Source: Margaritifera margaritifera
Taxonomy: Eukaryota > Mollusca > Bivalvia > Unionida > Margaritiferidae
NCBI GenBank assembly: GCA_029931535.1
Contig: JAQPZY010001332.1
Coordinates: 868,001-932,000 of the forward strand
Direction: 5' to 3'
Length of the DNA stretch: 64,000 bases
This document shows, piece after piece, positions 1-12,485 of the stretch. The notes beneath the pieces are model-generated. The model was not told the origin of the DNA. It saw nothing but the letters and a program-made list of their open reading frames with translations, and did no database searches. Made by a program: the position numbers and the translations under genes. Numbering within the stretch: position 1 is the first letter of the stretch; every line of letters starts with the position of its first letter.

Positions 1-809
1 TTTTAACCAATGTGAGTTTCAAAAATAATGTTAACATGCTTATTAATGTTAATCAAATTTTACTTTTTCTATGCTTGACACCAACATTTGTAGGCAATCT
101 TCAGAACTAAATTATAAAAAATCCACCGATTATATATCTACACATACAGAAACTGAAATCTGGAAAAGTTCACAAGTGGTAAGAAAAGAAATACCATAAT
201 AGACATTATAGCATCATGGAGGAAAAAGAAAGAAAGAAATTTTCCCACCAGTGGGCTCAAACTGACGACCTTGTGCTCCAAAGTCAAATGTGTGTGTGTG
301 TGAATCTCACACTTTATTCACTCAGCCACAGTAACTGTAGCTGTAAAGCAATATACCACATACAGCAACATGCCAAACACTATTCAAAGAAATTATAGTT
401 TACATTTTTTTTCTCTCATTAACCAAATGCTCCAACAGTCACAAACAGGTAACTGCATACTTTAATATCTGCATCAAAATAATTATAAGAAATAGATCAA
501 TATTATGATTAGATTATTGACATATCATTTCCATATGATTTACTATTTTTTCTATGATAATAAAAAATTTTGTTTTTATATTTTCCCTTTACAAAAATGA
601 GCAAATAATAGGATATATACGTGGAGACAATACATCCATTCAGAATGCCTTAAATTTGTTTGAAATTAAAATCTCTGAACATCTGAGATTTTAGTTTTCC
701 ACATTATTATTTATTTCAGCAATAAGTTGAGTTCAGATTAATTACAAACAATTGTATTATATGCGCTGTGTTGCAAGATTAATTGGGAGAATAAAGTTTT
801 TATATGGTT
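1..809. other. No gene seen
   Basis: AT-rich sequence. I see no splice-flanked exon, RNA gene or terminal repeat here; the short open frames look random. Confidence 0.5.
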
Positions 810-3170
810 TATTTTATATACCGCTAGAAACAAGTTTTACGCAAAAATACAACAACTTGACCACATTGCGTTTCTCACTCCATATTACAAGTCCAAAATT
901 CGTTTTTTCCACAAACAACAAAAAGATTTTCATTCAGAAGTTAATACTTCTTTTGAAACATCAGGGCTAAAAAAAAAGATTGAAGCTCAACACCTTCCTG
1001 AATGGCCATTGTTAACAAGCGTAGCAACTGACTTCAAAGTAAAATTGTCACACTTCTGCTGGTGCTTGATGATAGATTCACGAAAAAAGTGACGAAGAAA
1101 GTAACCTTTGTCATAAAAATCACTTCGTTTATGGCATAAACAGCCACTGAAAGAGAGCAGCCTTCAATACCGTGTAGACGAATTTGGCACATTTAAAAAT
1201 TATCATGCTCTCAAATAATCAGTCATTTTCTAAGTCTACAGATAAAGGTATTTGTATCCTACTTTCAATAATTTCTTTAAACAAGGTTTTGGAAACAGTG
1301 TAGATATTAAAGGGAAACTATGACAAATTAATAACTAGTACAAGAAGCTCTTTTATGAAATATTATTGATTGAGAAAACACACTGAAGTTACCGCTTGAT
1401 GCAGAACAATACATGTATGTACATGTAAAGTATCAAAGACTCACCCACTAAAGCACATTCACATACAGTTGGTAGTCTTTCGCCTACTAAGAAGTATTTA
1501 TATACGTATATGGATATGGGTACGTGTATAAAAGTAATCCAGGGGCAGGGTTGACATGCTAATTGTTTATCTAATGCTCTTACATCCACATCTTTTGAGC
1601 GCTAGCATTACAGGATGTTATCCCAGCTTAAGTGGCTTCATTAAACAGAAGTGTTTTCATAACAATATTCCCATGATATGCTTGAATTCTGACTTAAGTA
1701 ATTGACCTTCTACTCTATGTGTTACTGGGGGTGGGGGTGTGATAGGATTTAGCTTTATCAAAATTACACTTGTTGCGATTTTTAGAAAATAAAATATTAA
1801 TAATTTTAGATGTGAATCAGGACCATTGCAGCTTGTTACATTTAAATGCTTGGTCCCTTATCCGGAAAATAAAAATACTATATATAGTTTGCTTTATATA
1901 CCGCTAGAAACCAGTTTTACGCGATAATATCAAAACGTAACGGCTAAACGTTTCTCTGTCTAAATTCGCTCTTCACAAACTAATATCTTCTTAGTTTAAA
2001 GCGTTTGATTTTGTGACAACAAGAAACAATTTTATTCAACAGTGTTTATTTTGAAACATCGAAGCACAACATTGACCAGTAGCTACTAGGAACTCTCCTA
2101 ATTTAAGTCAGTTAAGACTTCTACTTTGTTTGCTCATTACACAACGGAGTGGGGGGGGGGGTTGTAGGCTGGGAGAGAAAAAGAGATGGAGGGGATCTAA
2201 TATAGCTGGAAACAAATACACTTGTTCTGATTTTTAGAAAAAAAGAACGAAGTTTAGATGCGGATCAAGGCCATTACACTTTTTTTTCCCTAAATTTAAG
2301 TTAAATGGTAGGTCTCTAAATGGGAAAATGAAAATAATTATATTTAGTTTTTCATATAATGCTAGAGACCAGTTTTACACGATAATATGAGAACTTAACA
2401 TCAAATGCATTTCTCATTCCAAATTTGTTTTTCACAAACTAACATCTTTTTAGTTTTAAGGTGTGTGATTTTGTGATATTTTCATTCAACAGTTATTGTA
2501 CTGTACATTTTAAAACATCGAAGCGCGACATTGAACATTAGCTGATGACATGTAGGAACTGTCCTGACTGACTGTTGTTTACTCGAGGCAGGAAGCTACA
2601 GCAAAAGGCCCAGCGACTGGCTTCAAAGCAAGAATGTCACTCCTCAGCCAGTGCCTGGTGATGCAATTTAGATTCATGAAAAAAGTGAGGACAAGTAACT
2701 TTTTTTCTCACTGAAATCACTTTGTTTATGACATGAATGGTCACTGATAAAGCGCAACAGTCAATACAATGTACGCGATTCAGTGCATTAATAAAATTGC
2801 TGTACTCTCTCATAAACAATGTTATTTTCAAAGTTTAAAGGTACAAGTACACAAGAACCTTTTCGTAGTATAGCTCGTGTATATTTTTTTATTTATAATA
2901 TACTTTGGAAAGAGTTATGACATACATGTCATAATGTTCCAGTGTTCATGATGTTCAATATAAATATTACAGAGTTCGTTTGTAATCTCTTTTCGAGTTT
3001 TATATGTATTACTGCTTTCAATGATTTCTTCAAAGTGGGTCTTGGAAATAGTATGGAAATTAAAGGGAAACTATGACAAATTAATAACCAGTACACAAAA
3101 CACTTTTATGAAATATCATTTATCGAGAAAGAACATCGAAGTTACCGCCTGATGAAGAATAGTATGTCAA
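810..3170. repeat. Diverged tandem copies of a non-coding block
   Basis: A block at about 810-1430 recurs at about 2340-3170, with a shorter copy at about 1886-2100. Shared landmarks, in the same order, are a 'ccgctagaaac(c)agttttacgc' stretch (about 823, 1902 and 2358), a 'gaaacatc(g)aag' stretch, a segment about 120 bp long around 1040-1160 and 2615-2765, and a 'ttaaagggaaactatgacaaattaataac' type stretch near 1307 and 3059. Copies are clearly diverged but collinear, so this is an old segmental tandem duplication. No copy holds a shared open frame with typical protein features, and short frames on the minus strand are only weakly similar between copies. Function is unknown; an unclassified transposon is possible. 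Confidence 0.7.
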
Positions 3171-3528
3171 TTTCCACTTCTGTATATGCTAACAGGTACA
3201 TATAGATGTATTCAATCAGCAGGGATGCAATTTTTTCTGATGTACACTTTGTCAGGGACAGGGGTGGGAAGATATCCAAGAAATATAAAACCTCGTATTT
3301 TTTCTATGTTTTGCGCATTTGTCTGTATGTATCCTTAGTAAGGTTACTGATAAATACCATAAGAAATGTTACCACTGTACAGGTAAGGGTATGTAATTGA
3401 CACCTGCCATGTTCGGGTTTACAGTGTCGGAGTTTCTCCCATCTGTCTGTTTAGTGTGTCGACTCGCGGAGAGAATACAATAGAATCAGTGAGGGATGCC
3501 ATAAAACCCACTATGTCTGCAATAAAAT

Positions 3529-3612
3529 CCGTAGTGGACTTCCACTAGATTGAGTGGATTTACACTAGACTGGGGGGAAAATCCACCAGACTGAGCGGAC
3601 TTCTACTACTCA
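3529..3612. repeat. Short fold-back sequence
   Basis: The arms 'gtagtggacttcc' (left) and 'ggacttctactac' (right) are imperfect inverted copies, and the sequence between them contains further matching stretches around 'gagtggatttac' and 'aaaatccacc'. The segment could fold into an imperfect hairpin and may be a miniature inverted-repeat element. No target duplication was found. Confidence 0.4.
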
Positions 3613-4640
3613 TAGTAGGCACTTAATCCCTTGCCCCTCTGTCCACGTCCACCGGATTAAGTGGACAATCGCAAAACTGCGATGTGAACTGTATCAAACT
3701 TCTGTTGCTAATGGCTGGACCATAATTGGGGCTGTTAGTACAATTTGCCAAGTCAGATGGCTTCGTACGATAAAAACACACATTTCCCAAGCTGAAATTG
3801 ACATGATCTTTTGATGCTAATCCATGTCAATATTTTATAACAGTGCTGACAATGGTCACTGCCTTGATTTCTGTAAACATCCGCTGAAGTCAAGTCTTTA
3901 TTAGCGAGAGACCATTTAATTTTCTAAAGGGGGTTGGGGTTTAAATGCTTGAAAACAATTGCCTTGTTCTGATTTTCAGTATAAAAAAGACATTATTCCA
4001 TTCCTTATTTTTCTTGAAACAAATTTATCTTGTGATGAACGGAAAAAAAATATTACCATCAGAAAGAACATTCTAGCCCCATAAATTAAATGGTCAGTCC
4101 CTTACAGTATACATGCAGTTAGAACTGAACTAGTTCAAAGTTGTGTACATTAAGCCTCATGACTGTGCCTTTACTGCTCAAGAACTAAGCATGTGGTTTG
4201 CATTTCAGTGTAAATTCAGTGTTTTCTGTTCGTTTGGTTGTTTTTTTTTAAAGAGAAGCAGTTGTCAATTTGAAATTTAATTGTTGATATCTCAGAGAAT
4301 TACTTTTCCTTTGTAACAATATGTTACATTTATGCTGTTCAAGAGAAGCTCAACAAGCTGTGCCTCTTGTCAAGTCAGTGCGTAATTTTTTTTCATATTT
4401 GCTTGAATAAAGTAAAAGCGTAAAATTATTGCAAAAGAAGTCGATCAACCTTTTATACATGTACTGAATATACAAGACTTTTGAAATTATTTTTTTTATT
4501 GTCCAAATATGTGATTGAAATAAAGATGATTGATTTTCCAAATGGAATCTAGTTGTAAATCCCTCTCGATGTCTCTGTCTTTCCACGGGTGGTCTTAATT
4601 CGTTGGCTGTTCAAATGTCAATCAGTAATGTCGACCAGCC
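3613..4640. other. No gene seen
   Basis: Intergenic or intronic AT-rich DNA. No recognisable exon, RNA gene or repeat boundary was found. Confidence 0.45.
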
Positions 4641-4689
4641 CCTCCATGATGGAGTTGCCATTGGTGTGCCTGCCGAGGTGCGGTGGTGA

Positions 4690-5435
4690 TTTGTAGTTAT
4701 TTATCTCTCCACCGTGAAGCGAAAGTGGAGGGGATTAAGTCCCCCACTGTGAAGCATGGGGTTTCAAAAAAAAGCGTGAGCTGTACTGTATACCTGATGG
4801 CAGACTGGCATAATTTGTATAAATGTGAAAGGTTTTTGTGCCAAAATGCTTTCCACTTAATTGGTCACATTTTTTTCAGTGGTTTTGGAGAAAAATCTGT
4901 TTAAATACTTTTCTATTGGTTTCTATTTGATTTCTAACAGGGGCCATAGTTTATGGCACATCAGCATAATTTATACAAACTACAAAGGCCTATATGCCAG
5001 GATGCTTCCTGTCAAGTTTGGTCAAATTCTATTGATTCCAATGGCTGTAGTAATGGTGTCCATATTTGATGGTGGATCGGCATCATTTTGTACAAATCTG
5101 TAAGGTTTTCAAGCCAAGATGCTTTCTGTCAAAAATCTAATAAAATTCTGTTCAGCACTTTTTTAATATATATTTTTTTTGTTTAAAGGTTTTTCAAGTT
5201 TTAGAAATGGTGAACGTATCTGATGGTAGCTTGGCATCATTTGTAAAACTTGAAAGGTCTTTATTCCAAGCTTTCTGTCACATTTGGTCAAATTTTTATT
5301 TAGTACTTTTGGAGAAGGCATTATTTAAAATCTTGCTTCTACTTTCAGTAATGGTGGCCATATTTGATTGCAGATTGGCATGATTTTTAAACACTTGAAA
5401 GGCCTTTATGCCAGGATGCCCTGTGACAAGTCTAG
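4690..5435 (+). repeat. Tandem monomer array, family H2 (copy a)
   Basis: About four diverged monomers of roughly 145-150 bp. Each contains the recurring words 'taatggtg(g)ccatatttgatgg', 'cagat(t/c)ggcat(c)attt', 'ccaggatgctt(t)ctgtca' and 'tttggtcaaattctgtt'. The same monomer forms the array at 21.47-22.53 kb. A possible terminal hairpin, AGTGG(A)GGGG ... TCCCCCACT, lies just upstream near 4728-4755. The predicted short proteins here are by-products of the repeat. Confidence 0.75.
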
Positions 5436-5639
5436 ATGAAAATGGAGGTTTTTGAAAAGCTAAAAATAGTAATTGCTGCCAGATGCCTGATATCACATAA
5501 TAACAAGGCATACAATAAGCTCGCCTGACCTACATATTTAAGTCTGTGCATGAATAGGTTATAGAGATAACTGAATGTGAATTCACATTTTTCTTGTAAA
5601 ATGGAGCAATTACAGCATATAAACATCACTGTAGTCTTA

Positions 5640-7490
5640 AAAATACATAAATAAGTTCACAAGAACTGCAAATAATGCCACTGTAGTGTCTTGTTTGCTT
5701 ATGAGAGAAGATACTTCTGAAGAAGTGGCAAAATTAATTTTCCACTCTAAAAGAGAATAACTGCCATATTCACTTTCAACTGCTTACCTAAGTTTTCATA
5801 GCCTGACATGACTCTATGCATAAGTCTTTAAATGGAAAATTTGCAAAGCACCACAAACTTTGTGTTGCACGAATTTCACAACACATTTGTGATGTGCTTT
5901 CCACAAATACAAATCAGGCAATGTTGAAAAACAGCCACATGCACTTTTGTTAAAAGTTTAAAATCAAATGATTTTTACAATATCAGATCTGTACACCTGA
6001 GATAGTATTTTGCCAATCCCATTTTGTCAAACTGTTTTAGCACTTTTGGCACAAATTCATTAAGTCTATGCAGGTCATCCATATCATTACATGCAGCTGC
6101 ATTTATTAATGTTAATGTTGTTAGCCTCAGCAAGTCCATCTCAACTCTCTTCTAATGGTAAAAAATCTTCAGATGAAAAATTGCTCCAAAATCTCCATCT
6201 GATGTAAAGAGTATTTTCACAGCATGTCTGCTAAGACATAATTATTCTGACTTGCATCTTTGACTGTCCACCTCAATTTGTACCCAATGGCCTTCTCTCA
6301 CATGATTTTATGTGTTGTGAAGCATTTCTTTGATAGTTTTGACTTATTCCAATGATGTTTCTTTCAAGTTAATTTTTTCTTTGTTGGAAAAGGCTTTTTG
6401 GTAATCTTTGTCATGGTTGATATGTGTGAGAAACTGTTTCATTTATTTCTTTAAGCATTTACAGACAAAAAAACTGTTTTATCTACCATTTTTAATAAAT
6501 GTACAAGTATTTATCATTCATCAAATATATATTCCTATTAATTCTAAATGTCCACAAATAAATACATAGCTTTGTGCCCCAAATTCTGTCTCATTTTTAC
6601 TTTATGTGTGATAAGTTTTTCAAAAGGCATACTGTCAATGCATTATGTTTGTGTTTCAGACCAAATTGCAATCAGATCACTGAGAAAAATGTAGTCATTG
6701 GTATCAATTTCAAGACAAACAATTAAACCAAGGAACTGTTGCGAGAAAATTTTGAAATATTCATCATTTTATCTCACTAGAACACTTTACATTGATCTGC
6801 CATGTATTTACACTAGAAATGACATTAGCTGGCAATAAACAGGTCTCTTCATGGACTACAATTGTCATAATACACAGCGTTCTTCATGATCCACTTAAAG
6901 TCTAATTAGCAGGCTGTACCCCATTGCAGATCATTATTTTTCATATGCACTTATCAACAGAGAAATGTATTATGTCCAATACAACTATTTATAAACTTTC
7001 TATATAGGCTTGTCAACCAGTTTTAACAATGTATTACATGTACATAAATACGATTGATCAAAGAAAGGAATATCAGTAAGAAGAGAAATAAGGAACATAA
7101 TAAGCATTTAGAAGAGCACATAAAATATCTTAGACATGTGCTTTCTTTAACACACATATGCTATATACAGTATTTCTATCATGATAAGACCAAAGGGCCA
7201 GTCTAAAAGATATGTCAAAAAGTAAGGAGTGGGCACTAAAAAATTTGGGACACCTTTAATTATTTATATAAATAATATTTTCATACTCTATAAATGTTGG
7301 AACACAAAATCATAGAAATTTTTTCATATGCTGCAAGTTTTGTGACACCTGAGAACTTACTTATTTGTCAACTTCATCAGCATATTATATCAACTGTAAC
7401 ATTAGAATTCTTGACATATAAATTGTTAAGGGGACTACTCCCATTTCTGAATAGAGGGGGTTGTTATAAATTAGGTTGGTATACTTATTT
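5640..7490. other. No gene seen
   Basis: A long AT-rich stretch. Neither strand shows convincing splice-flanked coding sequence or a tRNA-like structure, and no repeat end was recognised. Confidence 0.45.
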
Positions 7491-7492
7491 AA

Positions 7493-8268
7493 ACAAGAGT
7501 CCCTCAAAGGGAATTATGCTCTAATGGCCAAAAAGAATTGGCATTATCTTCATTTACGACCAATTAGACATCATAAAAAGTCCTTTAATGAAAACCCAGT
7601 GTCGATATGACTTTCTGTTATGGAGTTGTGATAACAAGATTTTCTAGATGCCCATGATAGTAGCCATACTGGACGTCAGGTCAGCTCATTTTCATTTAGG
7701 ACCAACTGGGCTCTTTACCCTATGTTTTGGACACCCTAAACTGTGGGATAACCTTAATTTAATGTTATTAATTTAATATAATGCTCAGTATTTGATAAAC
7801 AAAATGATGACATATACTGTAAATAAAAGACTGTCAATAGTTGCAATTTTCAACTGCAGTTATACATAAATATCTTCTGGGAAAAGGTCTGAAAATCAAG
7901 ATGTCTCAGTTTTACATTATTATATATCTATTATTATTGGCAAGTTGACATCGATTGATATGCATGTTAAACCAGATATCTGTATCAGTTGCAGTAAGAA
8001 GTTCTGTTTGAGTTCTGTCCAAGTGGCACCATTTTCATTTAGGACCACGGTGACTGGACCTTGGGATTAATGTGTGCAAAGTTTTGTGGCAATCCTCCAA
8101 GTAGTTTGAGAGAAGTAGCAATAACAAACTTGTGCTAACAGATGGACAGACATTGGAAGATGGATGTATGATGACACATGTCAGACACTTGATGATAGAC
8201 AATGGGTGATGGACAACTGACAACAGGCCATCCCATAAGCTCTTCTAGTCTATGACCAGTAGAGCTAA
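7493..8268 (+). mobile_element. Hairpin-ended tandem-repeat element, family H1 (copy a), Helitron-like
   Basis: Starts with ACAAGAGTCCCTCAAAGGGA, whose GTCCCT/AGGGA(c) arms form a small hairpin. It holds H1 monomers (words such as 'accattttcattta', 'gaccaactgg' and 'gaaaacccagt'). It ends with a conserved tail 'catcccataagctcttct', a hairpin around TAGTC-TAT-GACCA, then GAGCTAA at 8262-8268. A subterminal hairpin followed by CTAA is the 3' signature of Helitrons and related Helentrons. Non-autonomous forms with internal tandem repeats are known from bivalves. No Rep/helicase is encoded. The class is inferred from the ends only. Confidence 0.55.
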
Positions 8269-8369
8269 AAAACCTGATATTATTTGGGTTTTCTTTTTTT
8301 CAAAATCACTGTTCTTAAAATCTGTTTCAGAAGCTGTTATTACTGTCCTCACCTTGAAGTCAGATTTTG

Positions 8370-8445
8370 GATAGATGGAGAAAGGACAGAAGACACACAA
8401 TAGGCTATCCCATAAGCTCTTCTGGTCTATGACCAGGTGAGCTAA
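8370..8445 (+). repeat. Solo 3' tail of an H1/H4-type element
   Basis: The sequence 'ctatcccataagctcttct', the perfect hairpin CTGGTC-TAT-GACCAG and GTGAGCTAA repeat the tail of the 7.5-8.3 kb element only ~175 bp downstream. No monomer precedes it, so this is a fragment or a second 3' end. Confidence 0.6.
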
Positions 8446-9031
8446 ACATAATTTGTTGGGGTGATTTTCATGTTTACTTTTTATTTCTATTTCAAATATG
8501 TATAATTTCATTTTACAATGACAAGCATACCACAAGATCATATCTGCATCAACAACCTCACTTTTTGCATTAGTTTACTATTACATGTATTTCTTTATGC
8601 ATAATTACATTAAAACTGTCAACAATCACCAGTAACTACATTTTCTGCCTTAAAAATTTAAATACCTAGCTCATCAAAATGTGGTACCAGTATTACAACA
8701 AAGAAATAAATGCCATGTATGGGTTCATTGCTTCCAATGAGTGACCTTGTTTAGATCGTTGCATCACCACATGTACACTAGAAATTGTAACTCATACCCA
8801 ATTAACTCATTATCACCTACTGCTATGGTAACTATTTATACTTTACCTACTTAGTCTCCTATGTGCAGCAGTAAAGTGGTGCAATTAACCTTGTATGTGT
8901 AATGAGTGTTGGGACTGAGTGGTCATGAAGTTTTATCCTACATGATGAGTTAATATGGCATACACCATTGGTTTATTTCCACCATATATGTATACTTGCA
9001 ATTCAACCAATGACATTTTAGCTTACATATA

Positions 9032-9192
9032 CAGTAGAACCTGTCTTGAAAGACCACTGCTATGAAAGGCCACCTGCCGTGCGAGACCAGATTCTTGATG
9101 CACTGATTTACTGATAATATAGTGTTAGGACCTGTCATGAGAGACCATTATTTTTTGGCAGAAGGGGTGGTCTTTCAAGACAGGTTCTACTG
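9032..9192. mobile_element. 161 bp miniature inverted-repeat element
   Basis: Terminal inverted repeats CAGTAGAACCTGTCTTGAAA...(left) and ...TTTCAAGACAGGTTCTACTG (right) match over about 26 bp, extending to GACCAC/GTGGTC. The interior has no coding capacity. CAGT-starting ends on a short element suggest a Tc1/mariner or pogo/Tigger-derived MITE. The flanks are 'tata' and 'ca', so a clean TA duplication is not evident. Confidence 0.75.
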
Positions 9193-9392
9193 CACTGAGG
9201 AAACAATGGACAACAAAGAAAAGAAAATTTGATTCTGATAATGCTAAAATCTGAGAAGTTATTTGAAAATAAAAACAATGGAATATAAGGTGAGTTAGCT
9301 GCTGGAAAGAGAAATTATCTGACTTACTCTCATGGAGAATTTTCAGAATTTTCATTGTCTGAAACTGACAGTGACCCTTTACCCACTGAAAA

Positions 9393-10345
9393 ACAAAAGT
9401 CCCTCAAAGGGACTGATGCTCTATTATCTGAACAGAATTTCCGGGAATTCAGGATAGGACCATTTCTTCTTTTTAACCATTAAGTGTTGAAACCATCTTT
9501 GGATGTAAAATTAGCACCATTTTCATTAGGACAAACTAGATACCATTAGAAACTTTTGGTGAAAACCACATGTTGATATGACTATCCATTCAGGAGAATT
9601 AGTGACCAGATTTTCAATATGTTCATTGTTGCAGCCATATTTGAGGTAAGATCGGCACCACAGTCATTCAGGACCAACTAGATAGCATAATTTATCTTTT
9701 GGTGAAAACCCCATATCAATATGACTTTCTTTTTAGGTGGCTTGGTAGTAGGTTATTTAGTGCCAAGGTAATCTGAGTAAAGTGCCTTGCTCAAGGACAC
9801 ACCATGGTAGCTGACCCAGGCTGGTCTGATGGTGGGATTCAAACCCACACACTTTCAGTCATGAGTCCGGCATGTTAACGACTGAGCCACTGTGGCTCTC
9901 TCCTTTTAGGTGGAGTTCTGTAACAATAGCAAGATTTTCAAGATGGCTGCCACATTGGTCATACTTTATGTCAGATCGGCACCATTTTCATCTAGGACCA
10001 ACTAGACATCATAAGAAGTTTTCTAATGAAAACCCAATTTTGATATAACTTTCCATCCAGGAGGATTAGTGATAATATTTTCAAGCTGGCCACTGTGGTG
10101 GCCATATTGGATATCAGATTGGCACAACTGTTTTGTGACCAACTAGCCACTATAAAAAGTCTATCAGTAAAAACCACATGTTCTGATGACCATCATTCAG
10201 GAGGAGTAAATGATAACAAGATTTTCAAAATGTCTGCTGTGGTGGCCATACTGGATGTCTGAGTGGAATCATTTTCATTTATGACCAACTATACATCATA
10301 GGAAGTCTTCTGGTGAAAACCCCATATCAATATGACTTTATACTT
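9393..10345 (+). mobile_element. H1 family element (copy b), 3' truncated
   Basis: Begins ACAAAAGTCCCTCAAAGGGA followed by CTGATGCTCT, the family's 5' hairpin. About five monomers follow, each with 'tttcaagatgg'-like and 'gaccaactagacat' words. The conserved 3' tail (hairpin plus GAGCTAA) is missing: the array stops near 10,345, where a different repeat begins with CAGTGTTGGGGA. A tRNA-type SINE is inserted at 9741-9903. Confidence 0.6.
9741..9903 (-). mobile_element. tRNA-derived SINE nested in an H1 array
   Basis: Read on the minus strand the segment begins with a tRNA-like head. An A box (TGGCTCAGTCG) is complementary to 9879-9889 and a B box (GGTTTGAATCC) to 9835-9845, the internal RNA polymerase III promoter spacing of tRNA genes. 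The insertion is flanked by a perfect 10 bp target duplication, TTTTAGGTGG, at 9731-9740 and 9904-9913. Removing the element and one duplicate restores the expected H1 monomer. It is not a functional tRNA gene: the 3' half does not form an acceptor stem and is followed by an unrelated tail. Confidence 0.8.
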
Positions 10346-10369
10346 GCCATATTCCCAGACAGTGTTGGG

Positions 10370-11383
10370 GATTTTTTTGAGACTCAAAAAGTGTGTTTTG
10401 AGGTCCCAAGGGGGGTCAGTGAGCGTGACCCCCCAAAAGCGACATCATCCAAATGAGAATAAGTTATCTTTTCAAATCAGCCTATAGCAAATGATTGGAA
10501 ATTCAAATCTGAATGAAAGAAAATACCATCTGTTTTCTCTGAAGCATTTAATATACTTACAAAAAAAAAAAACACACAAAAAAAAAAAAAATGGTAGACT
10601 TAGAATTGTCAAATAACATCACCACAAACATGGTCACAACCTCACATACATTAAATACAAACATACACCAAGTTACTCTCTTTAAAATCCATTGGACAGT
10701 GGAATGTAGTTTTAATTACATATAGTCTTTGCTGCTTTCAGCAGTCGGTCTGACGGTACTGCAAGTGTCATTTGTGTTCACAAATATGCGTACACTTTTC
10801 CTTCGCGAATGTGAATCCACATCTATGTTGGCGCAATCAATGGCCAAAGTCGCTAAAAGTGATAAAAACTGTAAGATGACAATGAATATCCTTTTCAAAA
10901 CAATGAATCTGGCAATGAAAACATTGAAGGTTTGTGGCAGTCGACGTATTTTCGAGGTTAAAGTCACGCCTATGGCAGTGAAGATTTAATTTATTCTCAG
11001 GCTGAATTAATGAAAAAAGGTACCATTTTATGCAAATACACAATTTGTCATTTGATTATTGATTTATTACTTTTATATTATTAAAATTCCATTGTGCAGT
11101 TCATTTCAGGTTAACAAGATATTCAAATAAGTTGATGTTTTCATGAGTTACTTGATCACATGATAAAACGTTTATTGTAATCATGTAAATTTCCAAGGAA
11201 AATACGAGAAAGTTAAGGTAGCAAAACTGCCGAAGCAAATAAGATTATCTCATTTGTTAGCACTTCTAGTGGATTATGTACTACAATATTCTTTTGTCCC
11301 TTTAAAATGTTGCATGTCCCCCAATTCCGGAGGGTGAGGGACAGTGTCCCCTGACCTTTGGATCCTATGTGCAACACTGCATT
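10370..11383. mobile_element. Possible short-TIR DNA element
   Basis: CAGTGTTG at the left and its complement CAACACTG at the right bound about 1 kb that interrupts the H1 array. G/C-rich subterminal stretches ('aaggggggtcagtgagcgtgacccccc' and 'ctccggaattggggg' on the other strand) lie just inside both ends. No transposase was recognised; the open frame at 10,729-10,989 has no known motif. The inverted repeat is only 8 bp and no target duplication was seen, so this is tentative. Confidence 0.3.
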
Positions 11384-11859
11384 AGAGATTGAATGGTGCT
11401 GTTGTTCAACCTACCAAAACAATCATGTTTTAAAGTTTATATAAGGAGTAAAAATCCGACTTCAAAGAAATGTTGCCGCTGATCACAAACTTTAATAAAG
11501 ACGGCTTCAACATTCTCATTCAATGCAGTCAGTGATGTGTAATAACATTTGTTTTTCAACACGCATCTGTTTGATGTATTTAACTTCAGACAAATTGGGT
11601 TGTTCCACTTAGTGTACTTTACCTATGCAAATTAGCCTAATGGGCTCTCCCTCAGCAGTGCTAAAAGGATGTGACACAATACATCACCCTAGCTATTGTG
11701 AGTCAATTCAGTAAATCTCTGAAAGGTGTCAGTTTGTCGCTGACCGCCTCACCTTTAAATTGTCTCTAAAACATCTGTATAAACTGCCCCGAGGATAGTT
11801 TTATATGAGCTCTGAGCAAGACTATTTACTGTTGATACGTCCCACAGATTACGGGCATA

Positions 11860-12400
11860 TACAGAGATGCTGCCAGGATTTTATCTAACGGGGGGAGCTC
11901 CCCCCTTGTCATCATAATAAGGGGGAGTAGAAAAAAAATGAGGTGGAGGAGGAAATGGCCATAGTTCATTTACCTAACACATAATTATCCATCTCTTTCT
12001 TTCTTCGTGCTCTATTGAAATCTAAATCCTCAAAAGATATCTCCTCTATTTGTATAAGCATTAATCTGCTGATCATTTCTGAGCTTAATTTGTGCCTTAT
12101 CTGTGTATGAATATTGTTCTGTGCTGATAACCCTGTTTCACATATACATAGCTAGCTAAGCCAGCTTGAACAAGTTGGAAAAATGTTCTTTATGGTTGTT
12201 ATGTACAATTTTCAGCAGCTCAGAGGTATTGTCTCTTGGATATCTGTGCTCCACAAAAATATTTTTCACTAACAAGAGCTCTGCCAAAGTTTCACTTTCT
12301 TGAATCAGTGCTTTGCTGACTACTACATGTATGCCAAATTTCTGATCTGTTCCACAATTTTGTATTAGGATTTTAAGTCCATCAATGCCATAGTCAGCTT
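11860..12400 (-). pseudogene. hAT transposase C-terminal fragment
   Basis: On the minus strand a conceptual translation between about 12,155 and 11,966 contains CETGLSAQNNI, then LSSEMISRLMLIQIEEISFE and DFNRARRKK. This resembles the hAT C-terminal dimerisation region: a C-E-x-G-F-S-like motif, an R..L...L..L.LI.IEG helix pair, then an acidic/hydrophobic tail. The frame closes with TGA at 11,966-11,968. Upstream on the same strand, stops and frame changes interrupt it. The G/C-rich sequence at 11,870-11,925 probably represents the element's 3' end. Similar proteins are domesticated in some animals, but here the frame is clearly broken. Confidence 0.55.
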
Positions 12401-12485
12401 GTTAGGACAGAGTTATTTTGATTAAAAATAAATATCCTTACTTTTTAATTTCTTTTTAGATTTTTATTTATACAATTTATCTTAA

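Noticed and set aside
10729..10989. 86-residue plus-strand frame with an overlapping minus-strand frame
   Set aside because: No recognisable motif, no splice context, and it lies inside a possible transposon; not called as a gene.
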